Positions 22,929-31,772 of a stretch of DNA of 42,336 nt are shown here, in pieces (positions within the stretch are counted from its first letter, which is position 1; each line of letters opens with the position of its first letter). The DNA lies in the NCBI GenBank assembly GCA_002310195.1, contig DBYS01000009.1:334-42669 (forward strand), given 5' to 3'. The DNA is from Bacteroidales bacterium UBA1180. Its GTDB lineage: Bacteria > Bacteroidota > Bacteroidia > Bacteroidales > Paludibacteraceae. The notes under the pieces were generated by a model, which ran no database searches, was not told the origin of the DNA, and was given only the letters and a program-made list of their open reading frames with translations. The position numbers and the translations under genes were made by a program.

Positions 22929-24458
22929 TCACTTTATCTCTTGTCCGGTGACGGTGTAGGTCTTGCCGTGGCGGAGGATGAGCAGTTGGCCGTGGCGGAT
23001 GAGCTTGGCGGGGACCCCGTTTTCGGGCAGGGGGTGATCAGACTTGACCCATACGTTGTCGGTGGTGGTAGGCATGAACCGGAACGACGCTATCGCTGCT
23101 ACCGCTGCGCTGCCATCGGTGACGGAGATAGCAGTGACGGGTTTGGACATAAGAAGAGATCCGTCGGTATTGGCGTTCCAGAGCGTAGCGGCAGGGGAGG
23201 AGGTGTTCGTGAGTTCGTTGCAGTTCTGATACGGGTACGCCCAACCGCTGCTGTAGGTGTACGATGTCTTGCCGTTAGCTCCGATGATCACGTAGTGCTG
23301 CTTATCGCCGGCGTTCAGGTTGTTGCTCATCAGCCAGATCTGCGGACTGTAGTCGATGTGGAACACCACCAGTCCCGCGCCTGGCAACGAAGCGTCCCAG
23401 CGCGTCGGTTGTCGGTTCTCGAGGATGTAGTACTCGCTCTGACAGCCATCGTTGCGAATGAGGTACGCCACGGGCTGATCGGCGAGCGCGGGCATGTCGG
23501 TGATATCTGTTGTTTCGGTCAGTTCGGTAGGCGTGAGCCACCCCATTAGCCATCGTTCGTGGGCAGAGTATGCGACCGGACAGAACCCGCCTCCGTTGTA
23601 ACAACCCCGATCCATCAGATCCCACTTGCCGGGCGTACGGTTGTGGTCGTAATCATAGAAGTCCGGGAACCCGAAGCAATGGGAATACTCATGGCAGAGC
23701 GTGCCGAACGAGCCGTAGGTGTCGCTATTGGTCAGTTCCTGCACGGCGCAGTAGCAGTCAACGAGATACGTTTTGCCGCCGCTCTCGACCGTTCGTGCGG
23801 AGCAGTACGTGCCCTGCTGACGGTCCTTGAGGTGCTCGGTGAGCCACCACTGGTGCGGCCATATAGCATCGTTGCCTCCGCCGAACCCGCCGTAGCTGCT
23901 GCCCTTGCCGGCGAAGATGATCAGCAGTTGATTGATGTAGCCGTCGCCGTTCCAGTCGTACAGGCTCCAGTCGATAGAACGCAGCAGGAGCGAATCGACC
24001 AGATCCTGGACGAGGTACTGCGAGTTTTCGTCATCCTCGTCCGTGCTTCTGTAGCGCTCACGTTTGCCTACACGTATGTACATCAGATCGAACGTGAGGT
24101 TGAGTTGGCCGTAACTCTGGTCGGCGAAGTAGTCGTGGATCGACCCGACGAACGGCGACTCGTTGAGATCCGGTGTGTTGAGGATTGTATTCCAGCGGCT
24201 GAGCGTAGCCTGTTCGTCCCCGGCAAACGCCTGATCGGCGAACTCCGCGAGGATAGTGAGTTGATGCCGGTTGCCCGTGAAGTAATCCCCTCCCGGTCCG
24301 CGGTCCTGTCCGCCGGCACGATGCAACGCATGGTGCGCACGTAGCGTACCGCGCCGGTCACGCGGCAAGAGCTCCTGCTGCGGTTGTAGCGAGAGGTCCT
24401 GTGCCACGGCTACGACAGCCAGCAGCAAAGCGATGATGAGTGACTGATACCTATTCAT
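22929..24458 (-). CDS. Secreted M6-family metalloprotease
   Basis: 509 aa with a signal peptide (YQSLIIALLLAVVAVAQ). The catalytic zinc motif is HEYSH (256-260) in LCHEYSHCFGFPDFYD, the M6 (immune inhibitor A-like) form HExxHxxGxPD. Upstream, SIHDYFADQSYGQLNLTFD and YDWNGDGYINQLLIIFAGKG are typical of M6 enzymes. A beta-rich region and a short C-terminus (RHGQLLILRHGKTYTVTGQE) resembling Bacteroidota secretion tails follow. It should digest proteins outside the cell. It starts 8 bp after the NRPS stop, so it is almost certainly on the same mRNA. Near the C-terminus it carries a 35-nt repeat also found in the NRPS. Confidence 0.88.
   Translation of the reverse strand: MNRYQSLIIALLLAVVAVAQDLSLQPQQELLPRDRRGTLRAHHALHRAGGQDRGPGGDYFTGNRHQLTILAEFADQAFAGDEQATLSRWNTILNTPDLNESPFVGSIHDYFADQSYGQLNLTFDLMYIRVGKRERYRSTDEDDENSQYLVQDLVDSLLLRSIDWSLYDWNGDGYINQLLIIFAGKGSSYGGFGGGNDAIWPHQWWLTEHLKDRQQGTYCSARTVESGGKTYLVDCYCAVQELTNSDTYGSFGTLCHEYSHCFGFPDFYDYDHNRTPGKWDLMDRGCYNGGGFCPVAYSAHERWLMGWLTPTELTETTDITDMPALADQPVAYLIRNDGCQSEYYILENRQPTRWDASLPGAGLVVFHIDYSPQIWLMSNNLNAGDKQHYVIIGANGKTSYTYSSGWAYPYQNCNELTNTSSPAATLWNANTDGSLLMSKPVTAISVTDGSAAVAAIASFRFMPTTTDNVWVKSDHPLPENGVPAKLIRHGQLLILRHGKTYTVTGQEIK
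23008..23042 (-). repeat. Dispersed 35-nt repeat, copy 1 (in the M6 gene)
   Basis: Matches 25188-25222 at 33 of 35 positions, same strand. Both copies are read in the same frame: SDHPLPENGVPA here, SNHSLPENGVPA in the NRPS. The coding strand contains the small palindromes CCCG-AAAA-CGGG and GGGGTCCCC. Confidence 0.85.
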
Positions 24459-24466
24459 AAGCCAAA

Positions 24467-27400
24467 TCAGATGTCAAAGAATCCTAATTGCGAGATAGCG
24501 GTGAGCATACGTCCGATGTACTCGTCGTCCGGCTCCGTCCATTGGAACCCGAGTCGTAGCAGCACCTGGGAGGTGTAGGCGTTGTTGCGATCGACGATCT
24601 GCGTGGGCTGCCCGTGGGCGATGTTCTGGTAAGCGACCATCGTGGTGAGCAGCGAGGCTTTCTGTGGGTCCTGTGCGGCTTGCTGCATTGCATAGCCAAA
24701 TACTTCCGGTTCAACAAATTGCATCTTCGTACCGAGTTTGTCGAGCACTTGCAGCACATTGCCGAGCAGACGTGTGTGGGTGTTGTATGGCTGGAAGACG
24801 GTGCACTCCTTAGGCGTGGTAGCCAGCAGGACGATAGCCCGTGCGGTCTCGTTGATAGGCGAGAACTCCGTAGGCTGGTCGTATTGCTCGTAAGGACAGC
24901 AGCCGAGCATGTTGAAGATCTTGATGCGTCCCATATAACTGTTGGTGGAGAAGTTAACCTGGAACTCGCCGTCGTAACTGCGTGCCGCGAGGTTACCCAC
25001 ACGCATGATCTTCGCCCGGAGCCCCTTGGTGGCCACGGCGTCGAGTATCAGCCGGTCGGCAAGGAACTTAGAATGCATGTACTGGTTACCCAGGTACTGG
25101 CCGAAGTAGATATTGCGTTCGGTTAGAACCGGAACGGCAGACCCTTCCCCGGCCCTTCCCTCAAGGACACCCCGCTGCGCGTTGCTTGCGGGGACCCCGT
25201 TTTCGGGCAGGGAGTGATTAGAAGCAATCCACACGCCGCCGGTGGAGGTGGTGGAGACATGCACAAGTGCCGCGCCTGTAGCCAGACAGAAGTCCACGCA
25301 GCGCTGTGCACCGCCGATGTTCACATCCTCGATGTCCGTGCCCTTGGAGAAGTGCTTGACGTTGGCGGCGCAGTTGAAGACGGTATTAACGGGTGAGGGG
25401 ATGAAAGGATTAACGGGTGAGGGGAATTCGCTCGTTACGTCGCCTTGGACGACGAAGATCCGTGTGCCGAACAGATCGTCGAAGCGGCGGGAGAAGTAGT
25501 AGAACAGCAAGTTCCTTACACGCCGTTCGGCATCCGCCTGACTCTTGCCGCGCACGAGGCAGGTGATAGTGTCGGCATCGGAGTCGATAAGCTCCTTGAG
25601 CACATGTATGCCGAGGTAACCTGTTGCTCCGGTGAGCAGGACGTTGCCTAACTTTTGCCGTTCGCCCTGCTTGAAGGTCTGCAGGTTGTTGGCTTGCAGC
25701 AACTCGTTGATAGCGCTGTAGTCGAAGTCGGTGATCTCATGATCGACAGCCGGTGCGGTCTGCTCGCCTGCGCCACCCTCAACGAGCTGCGCCAGGTCGC
25801 GCGGCGTGGGGTGAGCAAACAGATCGGCGTAGGCAATGTGCTTGCCGGCCTTATCGGCTTCGATGATCACACGGGTGACCATAAGCGACGTGCCGCCGAG
25901 TTCGAAGAAATTGTCGGTGGCGCCGACCTTTTCGAGCATGAGCACGCCGGCAAAGATATCGGCAAAGAGCTTCTCGGTATCGTTGGCCGGTGCTACGTAG
26001 TTATGGTCGTCCGCCTGGATTTTCGGTGCAGGCAGTGCACGTTTATTGACTTTCTGGTTCTGGTTGAGAGGAATCACGTCGATCTGCATCGTAGCGGCCG
26101 GCACCATATACGGCGGTTTGCGCTCGCGTATGAACGCATTGAGTGCCGCTACGTCCACCGGCTTGTCGCTCACTACATACGCTGCTATGTACTTGCCGCC
26201 GCTCGGGTAATCGAAGGCCTGCACGGTGGCATCTTTGATTCCCTCGAACTGACGGATCACTGCCTCCACTTCTTTGAGCTCGATGCGGAATCCGCGTATC
26301 TTAACCTGGCCGTCACGCCGCCCGACGAACTGGATGTTGCCGTCGGGTAAGTACCGCACGACGTCGCCTGTGCGGTAACAGCGGAGAGCGCCTGTGGCGC
26401 TGTTTGAAGGTTTGGAAGTTTGAGAGTTTAGGTTGTAGGAAACAAAAGTTTCCTTCGTCTTCTCGGGCAGATTGAGGTAACCGCGACTGACTTGCGGACC
26501 GCTGACCCAGAGTTCGCCCGTAGCACCCAGCGGCAGGCGCTGACCGTTGGTGTCCATAATGAACAGTTGGAGATTGTCCAGCGGTCGGCCGATAGGTATA
26601 TGCTGCTCGTACTCTTGCACGAGGTAGGTGGTGGTAAAGATCGTACACTCCGTAGGTCCATAGCCGTTGTGCAGTTTGTAGTCAGTTGGCGGGTTCAGGG
26701 CCGAGAGCGCCTCGCCGCCCACCGACAGATGTAGGAGCGAATGGCACTCGACGTTCGTAGCGAACTGATAGCCGATCTGGGTGGTCATGAACGCGTGGGT
26801 GATACCCTCGCTGTCGAAGTACCGTCCGAGTTCCGGCAAGTTAAGCCGCAGATCTTCGGGCACGATGTACACCGCTGCCCCGCAGGTGAGAGCAGGGTAG
26901 AGATCCATCATACAAGCATCGAAACCGAACGAGGCATACGCTGCCACCTTGTGGCCTTCGTGCAGGTCGTAGTAACGGTGGTACCAATGGCAGAACGCCA
27001 CCAGATTGCCGTGCTCGAGCATGACGCCTTTCGGCACGCCGGTGGAGCCGGAGGTGTAGAGGAGGATGAAGAGATCCGAGGGATTTGTGATTGATGGATT
27101 GATGGATTGATGAATTGATGATTTGGAGAGTTCTTCGAACTCTGCCTCGGTGAGGAGCATGCAGCTGTTGGCGTCCTGCTGCATATAACTCAGGCGCTCC
27201 TCGGGATATGACGGGTCGAGTGGCAGATAGGCGCAACCGGTCTTGAGTACAGCCAGTGCACCCAGCACCATCCACTCGCTGCGCTCGACCTTGATGGCGA
27301 TCACGTTCGTCGTGGGATTGAGCCCCGCGGCAATGCGGTCGGATATCTCATCGACCTCACGGTAGGTGAAGCGCTTGTCGCGATAGACGAGTGCCAGCGC

Positions 27401-30400
27401 GTCGGGAGTCTTGGCCACCTGGGCCTTGAAGAGCGAGAGGATCGTTTGCGTATCATCGTACGGCACAGCCGTCTCGTTGAAACTGTCGAGGAGCTTGGCC
27501 TGACTATCGTCCATCAGCGAGACGCTACGCAGGGCAGCCTGTTCGCTTGAGGCAAAACCGCGGATAGCGTTGGCAACGGATTGCGCAAGCGATTGCATAA
27601 GTTCGCGACTGTAACGGCCGTCGTCGTACTCGATAGCCACGCTCGGCCGTCCGTCCACCTCCACGATGTAGAACGCGATCTTGAACTTAGGCACGTTGAG
27701 CTCCATATTCTCGGTCTCGATGAGTTGGCCGCCGACCTTGTACTCGCTGAGCACGCCGAGCTGGTAGGCGAACATGATCTCCGCCGTCAGGTCATAATCC
27801 GCAGCGATCTGCGCAAACGGGTAGTTCTCGTGGGCGAGGGTCTGTTCGAACTTTGCTCCGGTCTCGCGTATGAACTCACGGACGGTCTGATCGGTGATCT
27901 TCGTGCTGAGCGCGAGGGTGTTGACCAGCATACCCATCGTATTGGCCATCTTCAGGTTGCTGCGGCCGTTGGAGATAGTGGTGATACACAGCTCATCGGC
28001 ATTGGCGAAACGTGCGAGCGTATAGAACACCGCTGCCAGGGTCACACCTGCCGGAGTGACCTCTGCCGTTTGTGCCAGACGTTCGGCTGCCGGCAGATCG
28101 ATAGGTGCATATACCTGACCGATCTCGCCGTCCTTGGGGTTAGTGATGTCCGCCGCCAGTTCGGTCACACCTTCGACCTCAGCGAGTTGCGAATGGAAGA
28201 ACTGTTTGGCAGCGGCGTACTCCTCGCCGGTGACAGCGGCCTGTTCGTCCGCCACAAACTGCGCGTACGAGCACATCTCGCGGTCGATCGTTCCGCCGTC
28301 GAGCAGCGTACAGAGCTCGCCAAAGAACACGTCGTACGAAGCTCCGTCGCAAACGAGGTGATGGATGTCGCAATACAGGTACAGTGCCTGCTCCGTGCGC
28401 ACGATGCTGAACCGGCACAGGAGATCCTTGCTCAGGTTGAACGGCCTTACGAACTCCGCGCGGTAGGCCTCGAGGTCGGATTCTTTCAGTTCACGGGAAT
28501 CGACTGTCAGCTCTTGATGCTCAACGATCTGCTCCACGCCGGTGTCGTTCGTGCGGAAGTGTACGAACAGTTCGGGGTGGTTAGCGGCCACTTGCAGTAC
28601 AGCGGCACGCAGCTGCTCGTCGCTGATTGATAGCGGCAGACGCGCACGCATAGGAATGTTGTAGAGCGTGGACGTCGGGTTCTTCATACACTCGAAGTAC
28701 ACACCGGTCTGGGCGTGAGAGAGGGGGTAGGGGGCAAGGGCACTAGGTTCGCTAGGGGCACTAGGCTCACTAGGGGAACTAGGATTGCCGGCTAGCAGGG
28801 CGTTGAGGATCTCGTTTTCGATAGTCTGGATATTCGCGCCCTTGATGAGCAGTTTGGCATCGAGTTGCACGCCAAAGCGCTTATAGACCTGCGTGGCCAG
28901 TTTGATGGCCGAGATCGAACTGAGGCCTACGTAACGCAGATCGGTGGTGATACCGAAATCGCGGTTGTTGACTATACCTGCCACGATCTCCGCCAGTTGC
29001 TCTTCGAGCACATTCATCGGCGCAGCTTCCTTGGCTACCTCTTCCGTTTGGGCTTTGGGTTCGGGCAGCGCACGTTTGTTAACTTTCTGGTTCTGGTTGA
29101 GCGGAATAGCGTCGATCTGCATCGTTACGGCAGGCACCATATACGGCGGTTTCTGATCCATGATAAACGCATTGAGCGCCTGGATGTCGATCTTCTGATC
29201 GCTGACTATATACGCCGCAATGAACTTGCCGCCGCTCGGGTAGTCGAAGGCCTGCACCGTGGCATCTTTGATTCCCTCGAACTGGCGGATCACCGCCTCT
29301 ACTTCCTTGAGTTCGATGCGGAAGCCGCGGATCTTCACCTGTCCGTCCTTGCGTCCCACGAACTCTATCTCGCCGTCGTAACGGTAGCGCACCACATCGC
29401 CCGTGCGATAGACGCGGTGTCCTTCCCACTCAACGAACGCCTCGGCGGTCTTCTGCGGCTGGTTGAGGTAACCCAGACCGACTTGCGGTCCGGCGATGAG
29501 CAGTTCGCCTGAGGCACCCCACGGCACGCGTTGGCCGTACTTGTTGACGACGAACAGCTGCGCCGTGTCGTTGGCGCAACCGATAGGGATATTCGGTTCG
29601 TTCTGCTTTACATAGTAGCAGCTGACATACACCGTCGTCTCCGTCGGACCGTAGGCGTTCTGGAATCGGTAGGTAGGCGGATTGAGCGACATGAGTTTCT
29701 CGCCGCCGGTGCCCAGATGCTGCAGGCAAGGGATGTCGGGGAAGTTCTGCACGAGTTGCGTGGCCACCTGCGTGGTCATGAAGATGTGTGTGATCTGCTC
29801 GCGCAGGATATATTCGTGGATCGCATCGAGGTCAAAACGTATGTCGTCGCCGATCACGTACATCGCCGCGCCGGCCACCATACACCCCCAGAAGTCGCAC
29901 ATGAATGCATCGAACCCGTAGCCTGCGTACGTGGCGTAGCGGCTCTCGTTGGTCAGACCGATACGCTTCGTATGGAACTTACAGAACGTGAGTATGTTCC
30001 GCTCGCTGAGCATCACACCTTTCGGCGTGCCGGTCGTGCCGGAAGTATAGAGCAGGATAAACGCGTCGCCACCGTCGTACTGCGCGGCGTCGGCACGCAT
30101 GAAATCCAGGCGCTCGGCCGGGTACGAGCTGTCCAGCGGCATAGCTGTCATTCCTGCTTTGGCTATAGCGAGCGGCACGATGATCATCTGCTCGTTGCGC
30201 GGCACGGAGTAACCTATCACATGCTCGCCGCAACGTTGGGTGTACTGTGGGTCAAGGGTGTCGGACAGCCGATCGACCTCGGCGTAGGTCAGACGTTTGT
30301 CGCCTGCCACCACACATATAGCGTCCGGCTGCTCGGCTACGTGCTGCTTGAAGATCTCCACCAGACTGCCTTCTGCTGCCTTAGGGGCTTTGGGGTTACG

Positions 30401-31705
30401 CTCGTCGAGCCATTGCCGCTGACGGTCGGAGCAATAAGCGATCTCGCTGACCTTGCCGGCTGTGAGCATCGAACGAACGATCATCGTATAGGTCTCAGCC
30501 AGTTCGGCGAGGAAGGCCTCGGAGTAATCCGCCGTGCTGTAACTGAGCTTGAGCGAGTACTGTCCGCCCACCTCAAACAGTTCGGCACAGAGTTTCCACC
30601 CGGGCGTAGGACGGCGCAGATCGGTGTAGGGCACGAGGGTCTCACCGAGGTGCAGTCCGCGTTTGTCCGCCAGTACGGAGCCCTGGTAAACGAACATCAC
30701 CTGGTTGCTCAGTCCCAGGTCGCGCACGGCGTCCTGGTAGGCGTAGTACTGGTAACGCTGCGTGAGCTGCAGCTGTTCGTCCATCGTGGTGAGCATGTCG
30801 GCAATGGTGGTGTCGGCGGTGGTCTGCATGAACACCGGCAGGGTGTGAACCATCATTGTGATCGACCCCAATGTGCGGCGGTCGCTGCGTCCCCAGAACG
30901 CGGTGCAGTACGAGGCGCGCTCCTCGGCACTGTAGGTAGCCAACAGTTGGGCAAACGCCGTCTGCATTATTACGCTCTCCTTCACGCCGAAGCGTTTCTC
31001 GATGGCCTGCACATCGTCCTTGCCGAACCCCAATGCAAAATGCTGATAGCGGCTCTCGGCTCTTGACTCTTGGCTCTTAGCTCTCGCCTCGGGTATAGGC
31101 AGCGAATCGGTGTCGGCTGCGTCGCAGAACGTACGGGCGTACCACTCACGGGCCTCGCCCATCAGCGTCTCGTCGGCACGCTGTGCCGCTTCCTCGTTGG
31201 CGATAGCCGCACCGTCGAGTATCTCGCCGGCAGGGCGCTTGCCGTTGTACAAGCGCTCGATATCACGCAGCAGCAAGGTCACCGAAAAGCCGTCCGCCAG
31301 CACGTGATGCAAGTCGATGTAAAGATAATTGATGGATTGATGGATTGATGGATTGATGACTGAGTAGATCTCTGCGCGGTAGAGTTTCTCCCCGTGGACA
31401 TCCATGGTTTGGGCAAAGGTCTGCTGTACGGCCTTCCATTCGTCCTCATTGAGTTCGCGTATAGGTACGCTGGCTGTTACTTCGCCGCTCTCCACTTCGG
31501 GAGTGCCTTCGTCGTTGACGATCACATGACTGAGCAGGTACGGGTGGGCGCACAGGGCGTCCTGCACGGCTTGTTGCAGCCGCCTGAGATCGGCATCCTC
31601 CGGCAAGGCGAACAGTACGGGGTTCTGGTAATTATACTCGTCTGATACAGACGTCTCGCAGGCATAATACACGCCTGCCTGCGCCTGACTTAACGGACTT
31701 TTCAT
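24467..31705 (-). CDS. Two-module NRPS with terminal thioester reductase (C-A-T-C-A-T-R)
   Basis: 2412 aa, cytoplasmic. Domains in order: C1 (about 1-430, HHVLADG 133-139); A1 (about 445-890, A3 core LLYTSGTTGTPKG around 553); T1 (GLSSI, pantetheine Ser930); C2 (about 990-1405, HHLVCDG 1115-1121); A2 (about 1430-1890, LLYTSGSTGVPKG around 1550); T2 (LGGTS, Ser1940); reductase R (about 2015-2412, NAD(P)-binding TGATGYLG 2025-2032, catalytic YMHSK 2209-2213). It should join two amino acids and release them reductively as an aldehyde or alcohol. A C domain in the first module suggests an N-acyl starter. By-eye specificity residues are D-A-C-F-G-G-A-V-Y-K (A1) and D-A-M-F-S-G-G-I-F-K (A2); I cannot assign substrates. 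Seven repeat inserts interrupt linkers or loops. No PPTase or exporter is in the window. Confidence 0.95.
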   Translation of the reverse strand: MKSPLSQAQAGVYYACETSVSDEYNYQNPVLFALPEDADLRRLQQAVQDALCAHPYLLSHVIVNDEGTPEVESGEVTASVPIRELNEDEWKAVQQTFAQTMDVHGEKLYRAEIYSVINPSIHQSINYLYIDLHHVLADGFSVTLLLRDIERLYNGKRPAGEILDGAAIANEEAAQRADETLMGEAREWYARTFCDAADTDSLPIPEARAKSQESRAESRYQHFALGFGKDDVQAIEKRFGVKESVIMQTAFAQLLATYSAEERASYCTAFWGRSDRRTLGSITMMVHTLPVFMQTTADTTIADMLTTMDEQLQLTQRYQYYAYQDAVRDLGLSNQVMFVYQGSVLADKRGLHLGETLVPYTDLRRPTPGWKLCAELFEVGGQYSLKLSYSTADYSEAFLAELAETYTMIVRSMLTAGKVSEIAYCSDRQRQWLDERNPKAPKAAEGSLVEIFKQHVAEQPDAICVVAGDKRLTYAEVDRLSDTLDPQYTQRCGEHVIGYSVPRNEQMIIVPLAIAKAGMTAMPLDSSYPAERLDFMRADAAQYDGGDAFILLYTSGTTGTPKGVMLSERNILTFCKFHTKRIGLTNESRYATYAGYGFDAFMCDFWGCMVAGAAMYVIGDDIRFDLDAIHEYILREQITHIFMTTQVATQLVQNFPDIPCLQHLGTGGEKLMSLNPPTYRFQNAYGPTETTVYVSCYYVKQNEPNIPIGCANDTAQLFVVNKYGQRVPWGASGELLIAGPQVGLGYLNQPQKTAEAFVEWEGHRVYRTGDVVRYRYDGEIEFVGRKDGQVKIRGFRIELKEVEAVIRQFEGIKDATVQAFDYPSGGKFIAAYIVSDQKIDIQALNAFIMDQKPPYMVPAVTMQIDAIPLNQNQKVNKRALPEPKAQTEEVAKEAAPMNVLEEQLAEIVAGIVNNRDFGITTDLRYVGLSSISAIKLATQVYKRFGVQLDAKLLIKGANIQTIENEILNALLAGNPSSPSEPSAPSEPSALAPYPLSHAQTGVYFECMKNPTSTLYNIPMRARLPLSISDEQLRAAVLQVAANHPELFVHFRTNDTGVEQIVEHQELTVDSRELKESDLEAYRAEFVRPFNLSKDLLCRFSIVRTEQALYLYCDIHHLVCDGASYDVFFGELCTLLDGGTIDREMCSYAQFVADEQAAVTGEEYAAAKQFFHSQLAEVEGVTELAADITNPKDGEIGQVYAPIDLPAAERLAQTAEVTPAGVTLAAVFYTLARFANADELCITTISNGRSNLKMANTMGMLVNTLALSTKITDQTVREFIRETGAKFEQTLAHENYPFAQIAADYDLTAEIMFAYQLGVLSEYKVGGQLIETENMELNVPKFKIAFYIVEVDGRPSVAIEYDDGRYSRELMQSLAQSVANAIRGFASSEQAALRSVSLMDDSQAKLLDSFNETAVPYDDTQTILSLFKAQVAKTPDALALVYRDKRFTYREVDEISDRIAAGLNPTTNVIAIKVERSEWMVLGALAVLKTGCAYLPLDPSYPEERLSYMQQDANSCMLLTEAEFEELSKSSIHQSINPSITNPSDLFILLYTSGSTGVPKGVMLEHGNLVAFCHWYHRYYDLHEGHKVAAYASFGFDACMMDLYPALTCGAAVYIVPEDLRLNLPELGRYFDSEGITHAFMTTQIGYQFATNVECHSLLHLSVGGEALSALNPPTDYKLHNGYGPTECTIFTTTYLVQEYEQHIPIGRPLDNLQLFIMDTNGQRLPLGATGELWVSGPQVSRGYLNLPEKTKETFVSYNLNSQTSKPSNSATGALRCYRTGDVVRYLPDGNIQFVGRRDGQVKIRGFRIELKEVEAVIRQFEGIKDATVQAFDYPSGGKYIAAYVVSDKPVDVAALNAFIRERKPPYMVPAATMQIDVIPLNQNQKVNKRALPAPKIQADDHNYVAPANDTEKLFADIFAGVLMLEKVGATDNFFELGGTSLMVTRVIIEADKAGKHIAYADLFAHPTPRDLAQLVEGGAGEQTAPAVDHEITDFDYSAINELLQANNLQTFKQGERQKLGNVLLTGATGYLGIHVLKELIDSDADTITCLVRGKSQADAERRVRNLLFYYFSRRFDDLFGTRIFVVQGDVTSEFPSPVNPFIPSPVNTVFNCAANVKHFSKGTDIEDVNIGGAQRCVDFCLATGAALVHVSTTSTGGVWIASNHSLPENGVPASNAQRGVLEGRAGEGSAVPVLTERNIYFGQYLGNQYMHSKFLADRLILDAVATKGLRAKIMRVGNLAARSYDGEFQVNFSTNSYMGRIKIFNMLGCCPYEQYDQPTEFSPINETARAIVLLATTPKECTVFQPYNTHTRLLGNVLQVLDKLGTKMQFVEPEVFGYAMQQAAQDPQKASLLTTMVAYQNIAHGQPTQIVDRNNAYTSQVLLRLGFQWTEPDDEYIGRMLTAISQLGFFDI
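25133..25234 (-). repeat. 34-residue in-frame insert in the NRPS reductase, with 35-nt repeat copy 2
   Basis: Residues about 2158-2191 separate HVSTTSTGG from LTERNIYFGQ, two segments normally close together in this reductase family. The insert contains the 35-nt dispersed repeat (25188-25222, also at 23008-23042) followed by a Gly/Arg/Glu-rich stretch. Confidence 0.75.
25385..25424 (-). repeat. Two 16-nt direct repeats 24 nt apart in the NRPS reductase
   Basis: The same 16 bases occur at 25385-25400 and 25409-25424, separated by an ATGAAAGG-like octamer. They encode PSPVN-PFI-PSPVN (about residues 2095-2107), a loop before the VFNCAANV motif. Confidence 0.85.
26402..26433 (-). repeat. Octamer array 4x8 in the A2 domain
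   Basis: GTTTGAAG, GTTTGGAA, GTTTGAGA, GTTTAGGT (plus strand), exactly 32 nt, next to the small palindrome AGCGCC-tgt-GGCGCT. They encode the NLNSQTSKPSNSATGA linker just before the A7-type YRTGD motif (about residues 1758-1768). Confidence 0.8.
27090..27121 (-). repeat. Octamer array ATTGATGR, 4x8, in the A2 domain
   Basis: Two ATTGATGG and two ATTGATGA units, exactly 32 nt. They encode the SIHQSINPSITN stretch (about residues 1529-1539), about ten residues before the A3 phosphate-binding loop, in a normally variable linker. Confidence 0.9.
28743..28787 (-). repeat. Nonamer array 5x9 in the T1-C2 linker
   Basis: Five CTAGGNNNN units of 9 nt each (CTAGGTTCG, CTAGGGGCA, CTAGGCTCA, CTAGGGGAA, CTAGGATTG). 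They encode a Ser/Pro/Glu linker (NPSSPSEPSAPSEPSA) between the first carrier domain and the second condensation domain. Confidence 0.85.
31051..31085 (-). repeat. Heptamer array 5x7 in the C1 domain
   Basis: GGCTCTC, GGCTCTT, GACTCTT, GGCTCTT, AGCTCTC, exactly 35 nt. They encode RAKSQESRAES (about residues 208-219) in a loop of the first condensation domain. The unit is the same type as in the intergenic array just upstream of the gene. Confidence 0.85.
31328..31359 (-). repeat. Octamer array ATTGATGR, 4x8, in the C1 domain
   Basis: Three ATTGATGG and one ATTGATGA, exactly 32 nt. They encode VINPSIHQSIN (about residues 116-126), ending a few residues before the catalytic HHVLADG at 133. It is the same unit and length as the array at 27090-27121. 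Confidence 0.9.
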
Positions 31706-31772
31706 GGCTCTTAACTAGCGTTAGCGTTAACTCTTAACTCTTGGCTCTTGACTCTTAACTCTTGACTCTTGA
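31706..31772. repeat. Heptamer array filling the STAS-NRPS gap
   Basis: Nearly the whole 67-bp gap is CTCTTRA/CTCTTGG-type heptamers (ACTCTTA, ACTCTTG, GCTCTTG and so on) plus a TAGCGT duplicate near 31716-31725. No promoter consensus is seen, so NRPS expression probably depends on read-through from the GH3 promoter. Confidence 0.85.

Noticed and set aside
22929..24458. Possible frameshift in the N-terminal part of the M6 protease (Arg/Gly/His-rich residues 30-55)
   Set aside because: The stretch leads smoothly into the YFTGNRHQLTILAEF segment and the whole frame is open; unusual composition alone is not enough.
29531..31066. 511-codon plus-strand frame opposite the NRPS
   Set aside because: Covers conserved NRPS C and A domain codons on the other strand; no independent evidence.
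28743..31359. Tandem repeats as a possible CRISPR array
   Set aside because: Units are 7-9 nt without spacers and lie inside a reading frame; no cas genes are present.
31706..31772. A separate promoter for the NRPS in the STAS-NRPS gap
   Set aside because: The gap is filled by heptamers and holds no TAnnTTTG box on the minus strand.
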